Source: Veillonella montpellierensis DSM 17217 (lineage in GTDB: Bacteria > Bacillota > Negativicutes > Veillonellales > Veillonellaceae). From it: a stretch of DNA of 64,000 nucleotides. Each line of letters starts with the position of its first letter. Positions within the stretch are counted from its first letter, which is position 1. The stretch spans positions 1 through 64,000 of the forward strand of contig NZ_AUFY01000012.1 in NCBI RefSeq assembly GCF_000426745.1, given 5' to 3'. The translations under genes and the position numbers were made by a program. This document shows positions 7,770 to 18,378 of the stretch, piece by piece. The notes under the pieces are model-generated. The model was not told the origin of the DNA. It worked only from the letters and a program-made list of their open reading frames with translations, and made no database searches.

Positions 7770-9826
7770 TGGCAATGGTTCATATTCTTGATGAAATCAC
7801 GATTAACAAAATTGCAGCTGGCGAAGTAGTAGAACGACCAGCATCGGTGATTAAAGAATTAGTGGAAAATTCTATTGATGCGGGAGCTAACTCTATTGAA
7901 GTTGAGATTTCTGATGGCGGTAGTACGTATATGCGAGTCACTGATGATGGGATAGGCATGACGGAAGAAGACGCTAGATTGGCTGTATTGCGTCACGCTA
8001 CTAGTAAAATACAAGGGGTAGAGGATTTATTTGATATTGCATCATTAGGTTTTCGTGGCGAAGCATTAGCTAGTATTGCATCGGTATCAAATTTTGTATT
8101 AACGACTAGAAAACAAGACTCTGAATGGGGGACACGCGTTATTATCGATGGAGGTACGTGCATAGATTGTTTGCCCTATGGTACTACACCTGGTACGACG
8201 ATTGAGGTAAAAAATTTATTTTATAATACGCCAGTACGACGAAAATTCTTAAAAACAGAGCGTACAGAAAGTATTAAAATTTCTGATATTGTTGGAAAAC
8301 TTGCGTTAAGTAACCCACAAATTTCTTTCAAGCTAATCATTAATGATAGAGTTAGCATTATCACGCCAGGTAATGGCAATTTATTGGAAACTGTCACTGC
8401 TTTATATGGCTATAAGGTGAGGGAAGACGTATTTCCTATTTCTTATGAAGCGGACTCAATTGTAATAGACGGTGTTGTTAGTAAACCATCATTAATTAAA
8501 AGTACGCGAACATGGCAGACGATTATTGTGAATAATCGTGTAATTGGCGATAAAACAATTTATAAAGCTATCGATAATGCCTATCATGCGCTATTGCCTA
8601 AAAATGGATTTCCCCTAGTGGTGCTTGCTATTACAGTGCCAGCAGATTGCATTGATATTAATGTGCATCCTCGTAAAAGTGAAGTAAAGTTTGTAGATGA
8701 TAAAGTAATATACCGCGCTGTATATCATGCGATTTTACAAGCTATAGAAAATCCATTAGGCACTATGGACACTAGGTCAGAAGTAATTGATAATCAATGC
8801 TCACAGGAAGATGCTATTGCTACGAATGTAGAATTTGATAAAGTATTTGGACATACTAGAAATGGTGGCTATACAATTCTTAGAGATGATACGAATCGAT
8901 TTGTGCATGATTTGCGAACAAATGGCTTTGTAGCACATCCTCGTTCTTCCTATGAACAAGAATCTTTTATGGGTGATTCTACTTTTTCTAATGTGCCATC
9001 AGAATTTACTAGTTATACAGAGGAAGATAAAGAAAAATTTCGTCAATTGCATAGAGAAAGTGCATTTCAGTATCCTTCTAGTGCAGGAGATACATTACAG
9101 ACTGTTGAAGAAACTACATCAACTATGGCATGTTCTACAGGGGCTAAGGAATGTATAGAACAAAATTGTGAAGAAACTGATAGTATCACGCCTCCTGATA
9201 AGGAAGCCTTTAATGGGGATACACCTATTCATAATGCTCATACGAGAGTGATTCAAAATAGTGGACTATTACCTATGGGGCAAGTGGCCTCTTGTTATAT
9301 ATTAGCGAAAAAGGGCGATGACTTATATATTATTGATCAGCATGCAGCACATGAACGGGTGCGGTATGATACATTGTGTAAATCAGCACAAGCAATTCCT
9401 ATGCAACAGTTATTGGTGCCCATTTATGTAAAAGCCAGTGATGATGATATGCTTATAGTAGAAGAATATCAAGCGGAACTAATTGATGTGGGATTTGCTG
9501 TTGAATTGGGAGGACCAACGCAAATTAAAATTACAGGTATGCCGGTAGATATTGTAGAGGCACAGGGTGAAGATATTTTACAACATGTATTTTCATGCTT
9601 GCATGAGAAACAGATTCCCACAAAAGCACAATTACGTCATAAGATGTTAGCCTATGCATCGTGTCGCGGCGCTATTAAGGCGGGCCATAATTTGAATTTA
9701 TATCAAATGTCTGTACTGATTGAAGATTTATTTCATACAGATAAGCCGTTTGTATGTCCTCATGGAAGACCGACAATTATTAAGTTTACGCCTAGTGAAT
9801 TGGGACGCTTATTTTTACGGTCCTAG
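7769..9826 (+). CDS. mutL: DNA mismatch repair protein MutL
   Basis: MutL couples mismatch recognition by MutS to strand incision. The 685-residue protein opens with a GHKL ATPase (ELVENSIDAGA near residue 35, DDGIGM, GFRGEAL) and a transducer domain. A poorly conserved acidic linker covers about 330-500, and the dimerisation/endonuclease domain comes last. The endonuclease metal motif is present at residue 523 (DQHAAHERVRYD), but the last acid of the usual DQHA-x2-E-x4-E pattern is Asp, not Glu. SCRGAIKAG and CPHGRP complete the site. It therefore is probably a nicking MutL, as expected in a bacterium without MutH. An alternative ATG lies at 7775. Confidence 0.97.
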   Translation: MAMVHILDEITINKIAAGEVVERPASVIKELVENSIDAGANSIEVEISDGGSTYMRVTDDGIGMTEEDARLAVLRHATSKIQGVEDLFDIASLGFRGEALASIASVSNFVLTTRKQDSEWGTRVIIDGGTCIDCLPYGTTPGTTIEVKNLFYNTPVRRKFLKTERTESIKISDIVGKLALSNPQISFKLIINDRVSIITPGNGNLLETVTALYGYKVREDVFPISYEADSIVIDGVVSKPSLIKSTRTWQTIIVNNRVIGDKTIYKAIDNAYHALLPKNGFPLVVLAITVPADCIDINVHPRKSEVKFVDDKVIYRAVYHAILQAIENPLGTMDTRSEVIDNQCSQEDAIATNVEFDKVFGHTRNGGYTILRDDTNRFVHDLRTNGFVAHPRSSYEQESFMGDSTFSNVPSEFTSYTEEDKEKFRQLHRESAFQYPSSAGDTLQTVEETTSTMACSTGAKECIEQNCEETDSITPPDKEAFNGDTPIHNAHTRVIQNSGLLPMGQVASCYILAKKGDDLYIIDQHAAHERVRYDTLCKSAQAIPMQQLLVPIYVKASDDDMLIVEEYQAELIDVGFAVELGGPTQIKITGMPVDIVEAQGEDILQHVFSCLHEKQIPTKAQLRHKMLAYASCRGAIKAGHNLNLYQMSVLIEDLFHTDKPFVCPHGRPTIIKFTPSELGRLFLRS

Positions 9827-9914
9827 AGTAAATTACATAGAAATGTTGATATTTTCAAGGAACCTACAGATGTATGAGTCAATGGCGTTCTGCTCGTAGT
9901 ATATGGAGAAAAAT

Positions 9915-10724
9915 ATGAATATAGTAACTACATCACAAAAGTCTAGCGCCATTATTCATGCCCAGGCACAAGAGGCTGCAGAGCGATTGCAATTAACCTA
10001 TGTTAGTCGTAAAAAACTTTCATTACGACAATTACAAGATATGTATGGTAGTGAATATATTGTCGTGTATAATTCACAGGGACCATCATTGTATATAGGC
10101 GAAGGAAAAGAACATCATTTTCATCTTTCTATGGCACAATTGCGAATTTTACATTTGCAACGGACGGGACATGATTATTTGGTAGAAGCTATTGGATTGC
10201 CTAGATTATCCTCTTTTTTAGATTGTACGTTAGGATTAGGTAGCGATAGCATTGTTGTTTCCTATGCGTATATGACCGGACAGAATGCTATAGGTGCAGT
10301 ACCACAAAAAACATACATGGTAGGAATAGAGGCTTTTTTACCATTGCATCATATTACACAGTACGGATTGGCACATTTTTGTCATGATGATCACCATGTT
10401 ACACAGGCATTACGACAAATTAATACCTATGGCTGTCATTACCAAGAGTATTTAGCAACTTGTGAGACGAATGCTTTTGACGTAGTGTATTTAGATCCTA
10501 TGTTTGAAGTTCCTATTGTAGAAAGTCCTCAATTCTTAAGTTTGCGCGACCATCTTGTTAAATCCGCTTGTACGGATCTAATTATACGGGAGGCTATGCG
10601 CGTGGCTAAGCGAAAAGTAATTATAAAAGAGCGCCCATTTAGTAGAATCTTTCAGATGATAGAACCAGATTATTTTGTTGGTGGTAAGTATAGCAAGATT
10701 GTATATGCTGTCTATGAGGTATGA
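9915..10724 (+). CDS. RsmJ-like SAM-dependent methyltransferase (DUF548 family)
   Basis: A 269-residue class I methyltransferase fold is suggested by the SAM-binding stretch LDCTLGLGSDSIVVSYA and the later catalytic-loop motif VVYLDPMFEVP. The overall pattern resembles RsmJ, which makes m2G1516 in 16S rRNA. The N-terminal ~75 residues, before LSMAQLRILHL, are less typical. GGAG at 9905-9908 supports the ATG at 9915 over the one at 9903. It sits between mutL and miaA, a place where this family is common in Negativicutes (recalled, not checked). Substrate is inferred from the family only. Confidence 0.7.
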   Translation: MNIVTTSQKSSAIIHAQAQEAAERLQLTYVSRKKLSLRQLQDMYGSEYIVVYNSQGPSLYIGEGKEHHFHLSMAQLRILHLQRTGHDYLVEAIGLPRLSSFLDCTLGLGSDSIVVSYAYMTGQNAIGAVPQKTYMVGIEAFLPLHHITQYGLAHFCHDDHHVTQALRQINTYGCHYQEYLATCETNAFDVVYLDPMFEVPIVESPQFLSLRDHLVKSACTDLIIREAMRVAKRKVIIKERPFSRIFQMIEPDYFVGGKYSKIVYAVYEV

Positions 10725-10846
10725 GTATATTTTGAGAAAGTAGCACATTGTAATTCAAAATTATCGATAGTTAGTTTTTATACAATAGGATTATTCTTTT
10801 GGATTTTCTTAGGAACCTAGGTGTATTTAAGTGAAGGATGTATTTG

Positions 10847-11758
10847 GTGGAACGATTATTAACAATTTTAGGGCCTACAGCGGTAGGAAAAACAGATTTA
10901 ACATTGCGACTGGCACAAGAAATGAAAGCCCCTGTTATTTCAGGAGACGCCTATCAAGTATATAAAGGTTTATCCATTGGCACAGCAAAGCCATCGACAG
11001 AAGAATTAGCGCGTGTGCCACATTATTTAATTGATATTTTAGAGCCTAATGATGTGTATAGTGTAGCGGACTTTCAAAGAAAAGCGCGCGACGTGATAAA
11101 AAAATGTAATACACAAGGAGTTATGCCCATTTTATCAGGTGGAACAGGATTGTATGTACAATCACTATTAGAAGGATATCAATTTTCAGACGTGCCACCG
11201 AATCAGACATTGCGAGAAGAGTTGAACCAATTATATGAAGTACAGGGCATTGAGGGGTTACGGAGAAAGGCTCGTGAATTAGCAGCACATGGTTCTATTA
11301 CTATTGAATTACAAGATAAACATAGATTGTATAGAGCTATTGAACTCATGAGTGCAGGCCAGTATAATGTAGTATCACATCATAGTAAAGATGGGTTGAT
11401 GTATGAAGGCACTGTATTAGGTTTAATGCGTGATCGAGAGTCTTTGTATAAGAGAATTAATAAACGAGTTGACACTATGGTGCAACAAGGTTTGTTTGAT
11501 GAAGTAGAATGGTTGTTAACGCATGGTGCATCACCAGATAGTCAAGCTTTCAAAGGAATTGGCTATAAAGAGATTGTTTTATATATGACGCATCAAATTT
11601 CAAAAGAAGAAGCCATTGATTTAGTCAAAAAAAATACGCGACATTTTGCTAAACGACAGATAACATGGTACAAACGGATGCCGTATATACAATGGATTTA
11701 CATCGATGATACTATGAGCGAATTAGATGTTTATAAAATGGCTAAAGATTTGCTATAA
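10847..11758 (+). CDS. miaA: tRNA dimethylallyltransferase MiaA
   Basis: MiaA transfers a dimethylallyl group to N6 of A37 in tRNAs that read codons starting with U. The P-loop GPTAVGKT stands within the first 20 residues. The usual DSMQVYK-like motif appears as GDAYQVYKGLSIGTAKP, and GGTGLYVQ and the C-terminal RHFAKRQITWYKRMP are typical. Length (about 303 residues) is normal. An ATG at 10838 is only one base from the GAAGG ribosome site (10833-10837), so GTG 10847 (spacing 9) or TTG 10844 (spacing 6) is the likelier start. Confidence 0.94.
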   Translation: MERLLTILGPTAVGKTDLTLRLAQEMKAPVISGDAYQVYKGLSIGTAKPSTEELARVPHYLIDILEPNDVYSVADFQRKARDVIKKCNTQGVMPILSGGTGLYVQSLLEGYQFSDVPPNQTLREELNQLYEVQGIEGLRRKARELAAHGSITIELQDKHRLYRAIELMSAGQYNVVSHHSKDGLMYEGTVLGLMRDRESLYKRINKRVDTMVQQGLFDEVEWLLTHGASPDSQAFKGIGYKEIVLYMTHQISKEEAIDLVKKNTRHFAKRQITWYKRMPYIQWIYIDDTMSELDVYKMAKDLL

Positions 11759-11827
11759 TAAACTGTTAATATATTTAAAATAATGAATACACTGTTGTAT
11801 CCATATAGAATCAAGGAGTTATTGTTT

Positions 11828-13072
11828 ATGGTATTAGAAGAATTGCGTGAGAAGGCATTTTCTTTAGCTAAGGATCAGTTTGAAAAATTTGAGCCCATCG
11901 CATTAGCGAATACTAAAAAGGTGTTACATGCATTTAAAGAGTGTCAAGTGTCCGACTATCATTTTAATGGTAGTTCTGGATATGGTTATAATGATGCGGG
12001 CAGAGAAAAATTAGATGAAGTATTTGCTCATGTATTTAAAGGAGAAAAAGCGTTAGTGCGTCCCCATTTTGTGTCTGGTACACATGCATTGGCTACAACA
12101 TTAATCGCTTTATTGGGAAATGGTGCACAGGGCAAAGAGTTTGTGTATGCAGTAGGAGCACCCTATGATACTATGCAGTCTGTTATTGGTAGCACTTGTG
12201 AGGTACGCGGATCTTTAGTAAGTAAAGGATTTATTTATAAAGAAGTACCATTATTAGCACAGTCTTATGATATAGAAGGTATAAAAAAAGCAATTACAAA
12301 CGATACAAGAGTTGTCGTTATTCAGCGATCTCGTGGGTATAGTACGCGCAAGCCTTTATCGGTAAAGGATATCGGTGCTATATGTAACGCCGTTAAGTCA
12401 GTGAATCCAGATACAATTTGCTTTGTAGATAATTGTTATGGGGAATTTACAGAGTTACAAGAACCTTTAGAGGTCGGGGCGGATATTATGGCGGGTTCAC
12501 TTATTAAGAATGCTGGCGGTGGTATCGCACCAACAGGTGGTTATGTAGTAGGTAAAAAAGAATTAGTAGAAGATGTAGCCTATCAATTGACAGCACCCGG
12601 ATTAGGAGATCACATGGGATCGTATGCTGCTGGATATCGCTTATTTTTTCAAGGCCTATTTTTAGCACCGCATGTGGTATTACAAGCACTGAAAGGGGCA
12701 GTATATACAGCGGCAGTAGCACATGTATTGGGATACGAAGTATTCCCTTCGATTGAAGAACCACGATATGATTTAATTCAAGCTATTAATTTACATAATG
12801 CAGAAGAAATGGAATTATTTTGTGCAGGGATGCAAGCCTACTCTCCTGTAGATGCACATGTGAGACCAGTGCCAGGTGATATGCCAGGATATACAGATCA
12901 AATTATTATGGCTGGTGGCACATTTGTACAGGGATCTTCTATCGAATTAAGTGCAGATGGGCCAATACGACCACCGTATACCATTTTTATGCAAGGTGGA
13001 TTGGTATTTGAACATTCGATGTTGGGCATTTTGGGGGCGGCTGAAGCGATTTTAAAAAGTCGTCAATCTTAA
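11828..13072 (+). CDS. Methionine gamma-lyase-family PLP enzyme (YnbB / aluminium-resistance family)
   Basis: The 414-residue protein is a fold-type I PLP enzyme of the family labelled methionine gamma-lyase family or aluminium resistance protein. PLP-site features are the segment DNCYGEF (cofactor-contacting Asp) and GSLIKNAGGGIAPTGGY, where the Lys would carry PLP. The N-terminal stretch FNGSSGYGYNDAGRE and FVSGTHALATTL are family hallmarks. AAGGAG at 11813-11818 is 9 bases before ATG 11828, so the upstream start at 11783 is unlikely. It follows miaA as in Bacillus (miaA ... ynbB). The physiological substrate of this family is not settled. Confidence 0.85.
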   Translation: MVLEELREKAFSLAKDQFEKFEPIALANTKKVLHAFKECQVSDYHFNGSSGYGYNDAGREKLDEVFAHVFKGEKALVRPHFVSGTHALATTLIALLGNGAQGKEFVYAVGAPYDTMQSVIGSTCEVRGSLVSKGFIYKEVPLLAQSYDIEGIKKAITNDTRVVVIQRSRGYSTRKPLSVKDIGAICNAVKSVNPDTICFVDNCYGEFTELQEPLEVGADIMAGSLIKNAGGGIAPTGGYVVGKKELVEDVAYQLTAPGLGDHMGSYAAGYRLFFQGLFLAPHVVLQALKGAVYTAAVAHVLGYEVFPSIEEPRYDLIQAINLHNAEEMELFCAGMQAYSPVDAHVRPVPGDMPGYTDQIIMAGGTFVQGSSIELSADGPIRPPYTIFMQGGLVFEHSMLGILGAAEAILKSRQS

Positions 13073-13082
13073 TGTAGACGGA

Positions 13083-13123
13083 TCATGTATTCCTGTATTG
13101 TTTATGAATATAGGAAGACATGA
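13083..13123 (+). other. Long hairpin after the PLP-enzyme gene, without U-tract
   Basis: A 17-bp stem with one A-G mismatch and one G-U pair (13083-13099 with 13107-13123) and a 7-nt loop begins 11 bases after the stop codon. Neither strand has a T-run after the stem, so it is not a standard intrinsic terminator. It may protect the 3' end of the transcript or be a processing site. Confidence 0.6.
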
Positions 13124-13304
13124 TAGTAAATAAAATGTATGAATCATAGGTGTAGCAATGGTAGCATACATCGATTCTTACATGTAAATGATTTATAATA
13201 GAAATATATAGGTATATGATTTAATTATACACATTCAGACTTTCACTCTGTATTGATGTATGTCGTTAATTATCATAGTTGATGATTGACCAGAAGGAGA
13301 AAGC

Positions 13305-14366
13305 ATGGAACAAGTTTTTGCAGTGGCAATGAGTGGGGGCGTAGATAGCTCCTTAACAGCTAAAATGCTATTAGAACAAGGACATAAGGTATTTGGGATT
13401 ACACTTCGTTTATGGGTAGAAAATACAACAGAAGATGATGTGCCTTTAGCAGTTACGGATGCTAAAAAAATGTGTGATTTTTTAGGCATCAAGCATTATG
13501 TTGTTGATGCACGTCATGTGTTTTATGAAAATGTAGTTGACTATTTTGTGAAAGAATATGCAAGGGGAAGAACGCCTAATCCATGCGTGTTTTGCAATAA
13601 AAATATAAAGTTTGATTTACTCTTACATCGTGCGTTAGAGCTAGGAGCTACTCATATGGTGACAGGCCATTATGCACAAGTGAAATATAATCAGACGACA
13701 GGCTTATATGAATTACATAAGGGTGCGGATCCTACAAAAGATCAAAGTTATGTTATGTATACTATGAATCAACATATTCTAAGTCATATTGTATTTCCTT
13801 TAGGAGCCCAATGTAAAACCGAAACGCGGAAAGAGGCAAATCGTTATCAGCTTCCTGTAGCCAATAAACCAGACAGTGAGGATATTTGTTTTTTACCAAA
13901 TCATAATTACCAAGGATTAGTACAACGTGAATTGAAACAGCCTGTTAAAAAAGGCAAAATCGTTCATGAAAATGGCGAGGTATTAGGCACTCATACGGGC
14001 TTGTTTAATTATACAATTGGACAGAGAAAAGGATTGGGTATTGCTTATAGTACGCCATTATATGTAACTAAGCTTGATGCGGAGAAAAATGAAGTTGTTG
14101 TAGGCCCGAATGAAAGTTTATTTACGAAGCGTATGATTTGTAAATTTTATAATTTCTTAGATGGTGTTACGCCGAAGGTATTGCATGCAGAAGGTAAAAT
14201 TCGCTATGCAGCGAATCCAGCTTCCTGTACGGCACATATACTAGAGGACGGTACTATGGAAGTTGTATTTGATGAACCACAACGAGCGATTACACCAGGC
14301 CAATCCGTGGTGTTTTATAAGGGAACCCAAGTTCTTGGCGGTGGAGTTATAGATAAGGTTTGTTAG
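13305..14366 (+). CDS. mnmA: tRNA-specific 2-thiouridylase MnmA
   Basis: MnmA thiolates U34 at position 2 in tRNA-Lys, -Glu and -Gln, using persulfide sulfur. The 353 residues contain the PP-loop SGGVDSS (10-16), the first catalytic Cys in NPCVFCN (Cys94, with a CxxC to Cys97) and the second Cys in DSEDICFLP. The C-terminal beta-barrel follows with [10 protein letters not shown]. The ribosome site AGAAGGAG precedes the ATG. lepA begins 13 bases downstream. Confidence 0.96.
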   Translation: MEQVFAVAMSGGVDSSLTAKMLLEQGHKVFGITLRLWVENTTEDDVPLAVTDAKKMCDFLGIKHYVVDARHVFYENVVDYFVKEYARGRTPNPCVFCNKNIKFDLLLHRALELGATHMVTGHYAQVKYNQTTGLYELHKGADPTKDQSYVMYTMNQHILSHIVFPLGAQCKTETRKEANRYQLPVANKPDSEDICFLPNHNYQGLVQRELKQPVKKGKIVHENGEVLGTHTGLFNYTIGQRKGLGIAYSTPLYVTKLDAEKNEVVVGPNESLFTKRMICKFYNFLDGVTPKVLHAEGKIRYAANPASCTAHILEDGTMEVVFDEPQRAITPGQSVVFYKGTQVLGGGVIDKVC

Positions 14367-14379
14367 TAGAGAGGTAATT

Positions 14380-16179
14380 ATGACCACAAATCATATTAGA
14401 AATTTTTGTATTATTGCCCATATTGATCATGGTAAATCAACATTAGCCGATCGGTTAATCGAAAAAACTGGGACGTTGACAAAACGTGAAATGGAAGCAC
14501 AAGTATTAGACTCTATGGAGCTAGAGCGAGAACGAGGTATTACAATTAAAGCACAAGCAGTTCGCATTTTGCATACGGCTAAGGATGGCAATGAATATAC
14601 CTTGAATCTAATTGATACACCGGGTCATGTTGATTTTAGTTATGAAGTATCACGATCTTTGGCAGCTTGTGAAGGTTGTTTGCTGGTGGTTGATGCGGCA
14701 CAAGGCGTAGAAGCTCAAACATTGGCGAATGTGTATTTAGCATTAGAGCATGATTTGGAAATTATACCGGTCATCAATAAAATTGATTTGCCAAATGCCG
14801 ACCCTGAACGAGTTAAAAAGGAAATAGAAGATATTATTGGCCTTGATGGAGACGAAGCGATTTGCTGTAGTGCGAAATCTGGCATGGGCATTGAAGATAT
14901 TTTAGAGGCTATTGTAGAACGTATTCCAGCACCAGTGGATAAAACGGATAAACCTTTAAAAGCATTAGTTTTTGATTCTCGATTTGATTCCTACAAAGGT
15001 GCGATTGCTTATGTGCGCGTGCAAGAGGGTTCTTTGCGCGTGAAGGATACGATTCGCATGATGCATAATAATCATGATTTCGAAGTGACGGAGCTAGGCA
15101 TATTTACACCCAACTTATTACCTGTTCAAGCATTGACATGTGGGTCTGTAGGATGTATTGCAGCAAGTATTAAAAATGTTCGTGACTGTCGTGTAGGTGA
15201 TACGATCACATTGGCATCTAATCCAGCGGATGAGCCACTACCAGGGTATCGCAAAGCAGTACCAATGGTATACTGTGGATTATATCCGACAGATAGCAAG
15301 GACTATGAAAATCTCCGAGATGCATTGGAAAAGTTAAATTTGAATGATGCTGCTTTAGAATATGAACCAGAAACATCATTGGCATTAGGGTTTGGATTTC
15401 GATGTGGTTTCTTAGGGTTGTTGCATATGGATGTTATCCAGGAACGATTAGAACGTGAATATAATTTATCTTTGATTACAACAGCACCAAGTGTAAATTA
15501 TCGAGTGTTTAAAACCAATGGAGATATGTTAGAAGTTGATAATCCAGCTAAGCTACCACCTACTACGGAAATTGAATATATACAGGAGCCATATGTAAAA
15601 GCGACAACCATTGTTCCAAAAGAATACGTGGGCACGATTATGGAACTGTCTCAAGAAAAACGTGGTGAGTATCAAAGTATGGAATATTTAGATGAATCTC
15701 GCGTATCAATCGTGTATCATCTGCCATTAGGTGAAATTATTTATGATTATTTTGATAAATTAAAATCTGCCACGAAAGGATATGCATCTCTTGACTATGA
15801 GTTGATTGGGTATCAAACATCGCCTATGGTTAAGATGGATATTTTGTTAAATGGAGAACCAGTCGATGCACTAAGTATTATTGTGCATAAAGAAAGAGCG
15901 GCCATGCGTGGTCGTGCATTGGCAGAAAAATTAAAGGAACTAATTCCACGACAAAACTTTGAAATCCCTATACAAGCGGCTGTGGGCACTAAAATTGTAG
16001 CACGTGAAACAGTGAAGGCTTGGCGTAAAGATGTGCTCGCAAAATGCTATGGCGGCGATATTAGTCGTAAGCGTAAATTATTAGAAAAACAAAAAGAAGG
16101 TAAGAAGCGAATGAAAGCGGTAGGAAGTGTAGAAATTCCTCAAGAAGCATTTATGGCAATTCTTAAAGTGGAAGATTAG
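14380..16179 (+). CDS. lepA: Elongation factor 4 (LepA) GTPase
   Basis: LepA is a translational GTPase that binds ribosomes and is linked to back-translocation and 30S biogenesis. The 599-residue protein has G1 AHIDHGKST, switch region RERGITIK, G3 DTPGHVDF, G4 NKIDLP and G5 SAKSG, then EF-G-like domains II, III and V. The unique C-terminal domain ([18 protein letters not shown]) is intact. RBS AGAGG stands 7 bases before ATG. hemW follows after a single base. Confidence 0.98.
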   Translation: MTTNHIRNFCIIAHIDHGKSTLADRLIEKTGTLTKREMEAQVLDSMELERERGITIKAQAVRILHTAKDGNEYTLNLIDTPGHVDFSYEVSRSLAACEGCLLVVDAAQGVEAQTLANVYLALEHDLEIIPVINKIDLPNADPERVKKEIEDIIGLDGDEAICCSAKSGMGIEDILEAIVERIPAPVDKTDKPLKALVFDSRFDSYKGAIAYVRVQEGSLRVKDTIRMMHNNHDFEVTELGIFTPNLLPVQALTCGSVGCIAASIKNVRDCRVGDTITLASNPADEPLPGYRKAVPMVYCGLYPTDSKDYENLRDALEKLNLNDAALEYEPETSLALGFGFRCGFLGLLHMDVIQERLEREYNLSLITTAPSVNYRVFKTNGDMLEVDNPAKLPPTTEIEYIQEPYVKATTIVPKEYVGTIMELSQEKRGEYQSMEYLDESRVSIVYHLPLGEIIYDYFDKLKSATKGYASLDYELIGYQTSPMVKMDILLNGEPVDALSIIVHKERAAMRGRALAEKLKELIPRQNFEIPIQAAVGTKIVARETVKAWRKDVLAKCYGGDISRKRKLLEKQKEGKKRMKAVGSVEIPQEAFMAILKVED

Positions 16180-16180
16180 T

Positions 16181-17347
16181 ATGACAGCACTAGCATCTAA
16201 TAATAGGGATATGGGGATTTATCTTCATATCCCTTTTTGTAGACAAAAATGCACATATTGTGATTTTGCGGCTTATCAAAATTTAGAAGACTATTATGAT
16301 GCGTATGTGGCGGCCTTATTAGATGAAGTGCGAATATGGTGCGAGATGTATCCTGAAAGCACTACTATACCGGTGGATACTATTTATTTTGGCGGTGGTA
16401 CGCCTACTGAGTTGAGCATTGTACAGTTAGAGAAAATTTTGAAAACTTTGGACGTATATTTCCCTTTGCAGAACGTTAGACAAGTCTCTATTGAAGCTAA
16501 TCCGCACAATTTGACGACATCTTATTTGTCTGATTTATATGCGTTAGGATGCAATCGCATTAGTTTCGGAGTTCAAACGTTTAATGATCGCTTGCTGCAT
16601 ATGATACATAGAAATCATACAGGGCGTGAAGCAGTTGATACTATTTATCAAGCTTATGAAGCGGGGGTTACTAATATTAATTTAGATCTCATGTATGCAT
16701 TGCCCTCTCAAACACTTATGGATATAGAAAATAGTGTGCATACAGCAGTGACTTTGCCGATTCATCATATTTCCATATATGGATTACAGGTAGAACCAAC
16801 AACACAGCTAGCGTATGCCATCAAACAAGGACAATTAACACTACCTGAAGAAGAGGTGGAAATGGCTATGTACGATTATTTGGTTTCTACATTGCCAGAA
16901 GTGGGATTTAATCGGTATGAAGTGGCTAATTTTGCTAAAGAAGGATACGTTAGTCATCATAATTTACGTTATTGGCACTATAAAGAATATTTAGGCTTTG
17001 GTGTGGGAGCGCACTCCTTTTATAATCATTATCGCCGTGCAAATCATGCCTATGTCATTCCCTATATTAAAGCAGTCGAACAGTCTGTATTGCCTATAAA
17101 GACTGAAGAATACATTGATGGACAACGGGATAAAGAAGATTATTGTTTTTTACATTTACGTACAACTACAGGTATTTATGCGCCTGATTTTGAAGATAGG
17201 TTTGGACTATCTTTAGAAGAAGAATATGGAGTGGTTATAAGAGGTCTTATGGACAAGGGACTATTAACGAGTAAGGATAATCGATATTATATGACAGATG
17301 AGGGGTTTGTTCACGGTAACTATGTATTTGCACAATTTATCAAATAG
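16181..17347 (+). CDS. hemW: Radical SAM heme chaperone HemW
   Basis: The 388-residue protein has the radical SAM cluster motif Cys20-x3-Cys24-x2-Cys27 (CRQKCTYC), the FGGGTPTEL glycine motif and the HemN-like C-terminal domain ending in FVHGNYVFAQF. It lacks the extra N-terminal Cys expected of true HemN oxygen-independent coproporphyrinogen oxidases, so the heme-chaperone subgroup HemW fits best. It follows lepA directly, as in many Firmicutes, and is probably cotranscribed. Confidence 0.9.
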   Translation: MTALASNNRDMGIYLHIPFCRQKCTYCDFAAYQNLEDYYDAYVAALLDEVRIWCEMYPESTTIPVDTIYFGGGTPTELSIVQLEKILKTLDVYFPLQNVRQVSIEANPHNLTTSYLSDLYALGCNRISFGVQTFNDRLLHMIHRNHTGREAVDTIYQAYEAGVTNINLDLMYALPSQTLMDIENSVHTAVTLPIHHISIYGLQVEPTTQLAYAIKQGQLTLPEEEVEMAMYDYLVSTLPEVGFNRYEVANFAKEGYVSHHNLRYWHYKEYLGFGVGAHSFYNHYRRANHAYVIPYIKAVEQSVLPIKTEEYIDGQRDKEDYCFLHLRTTTGIYAPDFEDRFGLSLEEEYGVVIRGLMDKGLLTSKDNRYYMTDEGFVHGNYVFAQFIK

Positions 17348-17704
17348 TATTTCTAGTATATTGATAACAAGATATAGTTAGCTATGATAGTTATCATGAA
17401 ACATTTTAATAGCAGGCGTAATAACCATAATATATAGATATAAGCTTGTAGTGGACTGGATAAGCTATTGTGAATGGGCATTATATCACAGAATTTGAAG
17501 TGCTTTTTTGCTATAATAAATATAATCAGTACAACACTTATTAGAGATTAAGTTAGATATAATTCTATAAATGAATCTAGTATATATGGCCGAATTAGAT
17601 TGAATGGTGTCTTACTTTATAATAATTGTATGAGTAAGTACATGATAGATTTTTATGTAGTATAGATTTATGATTGAATAGATAGTGTATATGAGGTATA
17701 TATT
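17348..17704. other. Intergenic region, 357 bp
   Basis: AT-rich with no ORF of note and no clear terminator for hemW. GCTATAATAAATATAATC near 17511-17528 offers -10-like boxes for the following gene, but no matching -35 is evident. Confidence 0.4.
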
Positions 17705-18307
17705 GTGAAAACATCTATTATTTTACATGCGCGCCACAATGAGTTTTCTCCGAAACAAATGATGGAAATCGTAGCATTGGGAGAAAAATATGGCGGCTAT
17801 TTTCGACATGTTGTGACAGGAATTCAAATTTATAATATTACTAAAGAAGACAAAGAATGTATCATTCATGAATTGCCTGAAGGCATTGTTCAAGTTAAGC
17901 ATCGTGGGGTTAATAATTTGTTGGCTTGTGTGGGAAAAGGCAATTGTAAAAATGGTCTTATGGAAACACGTGAGTTAGAGGCTTATATTGATGCACACCA
18001 CTATGGAAAAGGTACGGCCCACAAATGTAAAATAGGCATTAGTGGTTGTGGTCGTAATTGTGCTGATGTGATGGTCAAAGATATAGGTTTTTATGGAACG
18101 GTTAATGGTTTTGTTATGTCTTTAGGCGGAACGACAGGACATAGACCACAAGCAGGACAGATTATTGCTAGAAATTTATCGGTTGAGCAAGCTAAAAAAG
18201 CAATAGATATAGTCATTGATTGGTATATTAGTAATGCAGAACCTAAGGAACGCATAGCAAAAGTATTAGCTCGACTAGGTAATCCATTAGAGAATGTTGA
18301 TTTATAA
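17705..18307 (+). CDS. Small nitrite/sulfite reductase-like siroheme/4Fe-4S protein
   Basis: The 200-residue protein resembles one half of a siroheme-dependent nitrite or sulfite reductase. An N-terminal ferredoxin-like half domain (residues 1-65, HARHNEFSPKQMMEIVALGEKYG) is followed by a 4Fe-4S/siroheme half. Its four cluster ligands are in CVGKGNC (C-x5-C) and GCGRNC (C-x3-C). Full enzymes are two to three times longer, so this is a stand-alone single-repeat form. Start GTG has GAGG 9 bases before it. It is a single-gene unit ending in a strong terminator. A role in anaerobic sulfite/nitrite handling or electron transfer is inference. Confidence 0.8.
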   Translation: MKTSIILHARHNEFSPKQMMEIVALGEKYGGYFRHVVTGIQIYNITKEDKECIIHELPEGIVQVKHRGVNNLLACVGKGNCKNGLMETRELEAYIDAHHYGKGTAHKCKIGISGCGRNCADVMVKDIGFYGTVNGFVMSLGGTTGHRPQAGQIIARNLSVEQAKKAIDIVIDWYISNAEPKERIAKVLARLGNPLENVDL

Positions 18308-18338
18308 AAAAGGCAAAGCTTTTACGCTTTGCCTTTTT
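18305..18338 (+). terminator. Rho-independent terminator
   Basis: GGCAAAGC / GCTTTGCC with loop TTTTAC, preceded by an A-run and followed by TTTTT. It begins at the stop codon of the siroheme-protein gene and isolates it from the heat-shock operon. Confidence 0.93.
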
Positions 18339-18378
18339 GACTAAACAGAAAAATACTAAACTTTTTTAGACTTTTATC

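Noticed and set aside
8952-9158. Plus-strand ORF inside mutL
   Set aside because: It is an out-of-frame shadow of the low-complexity MutL linker region.
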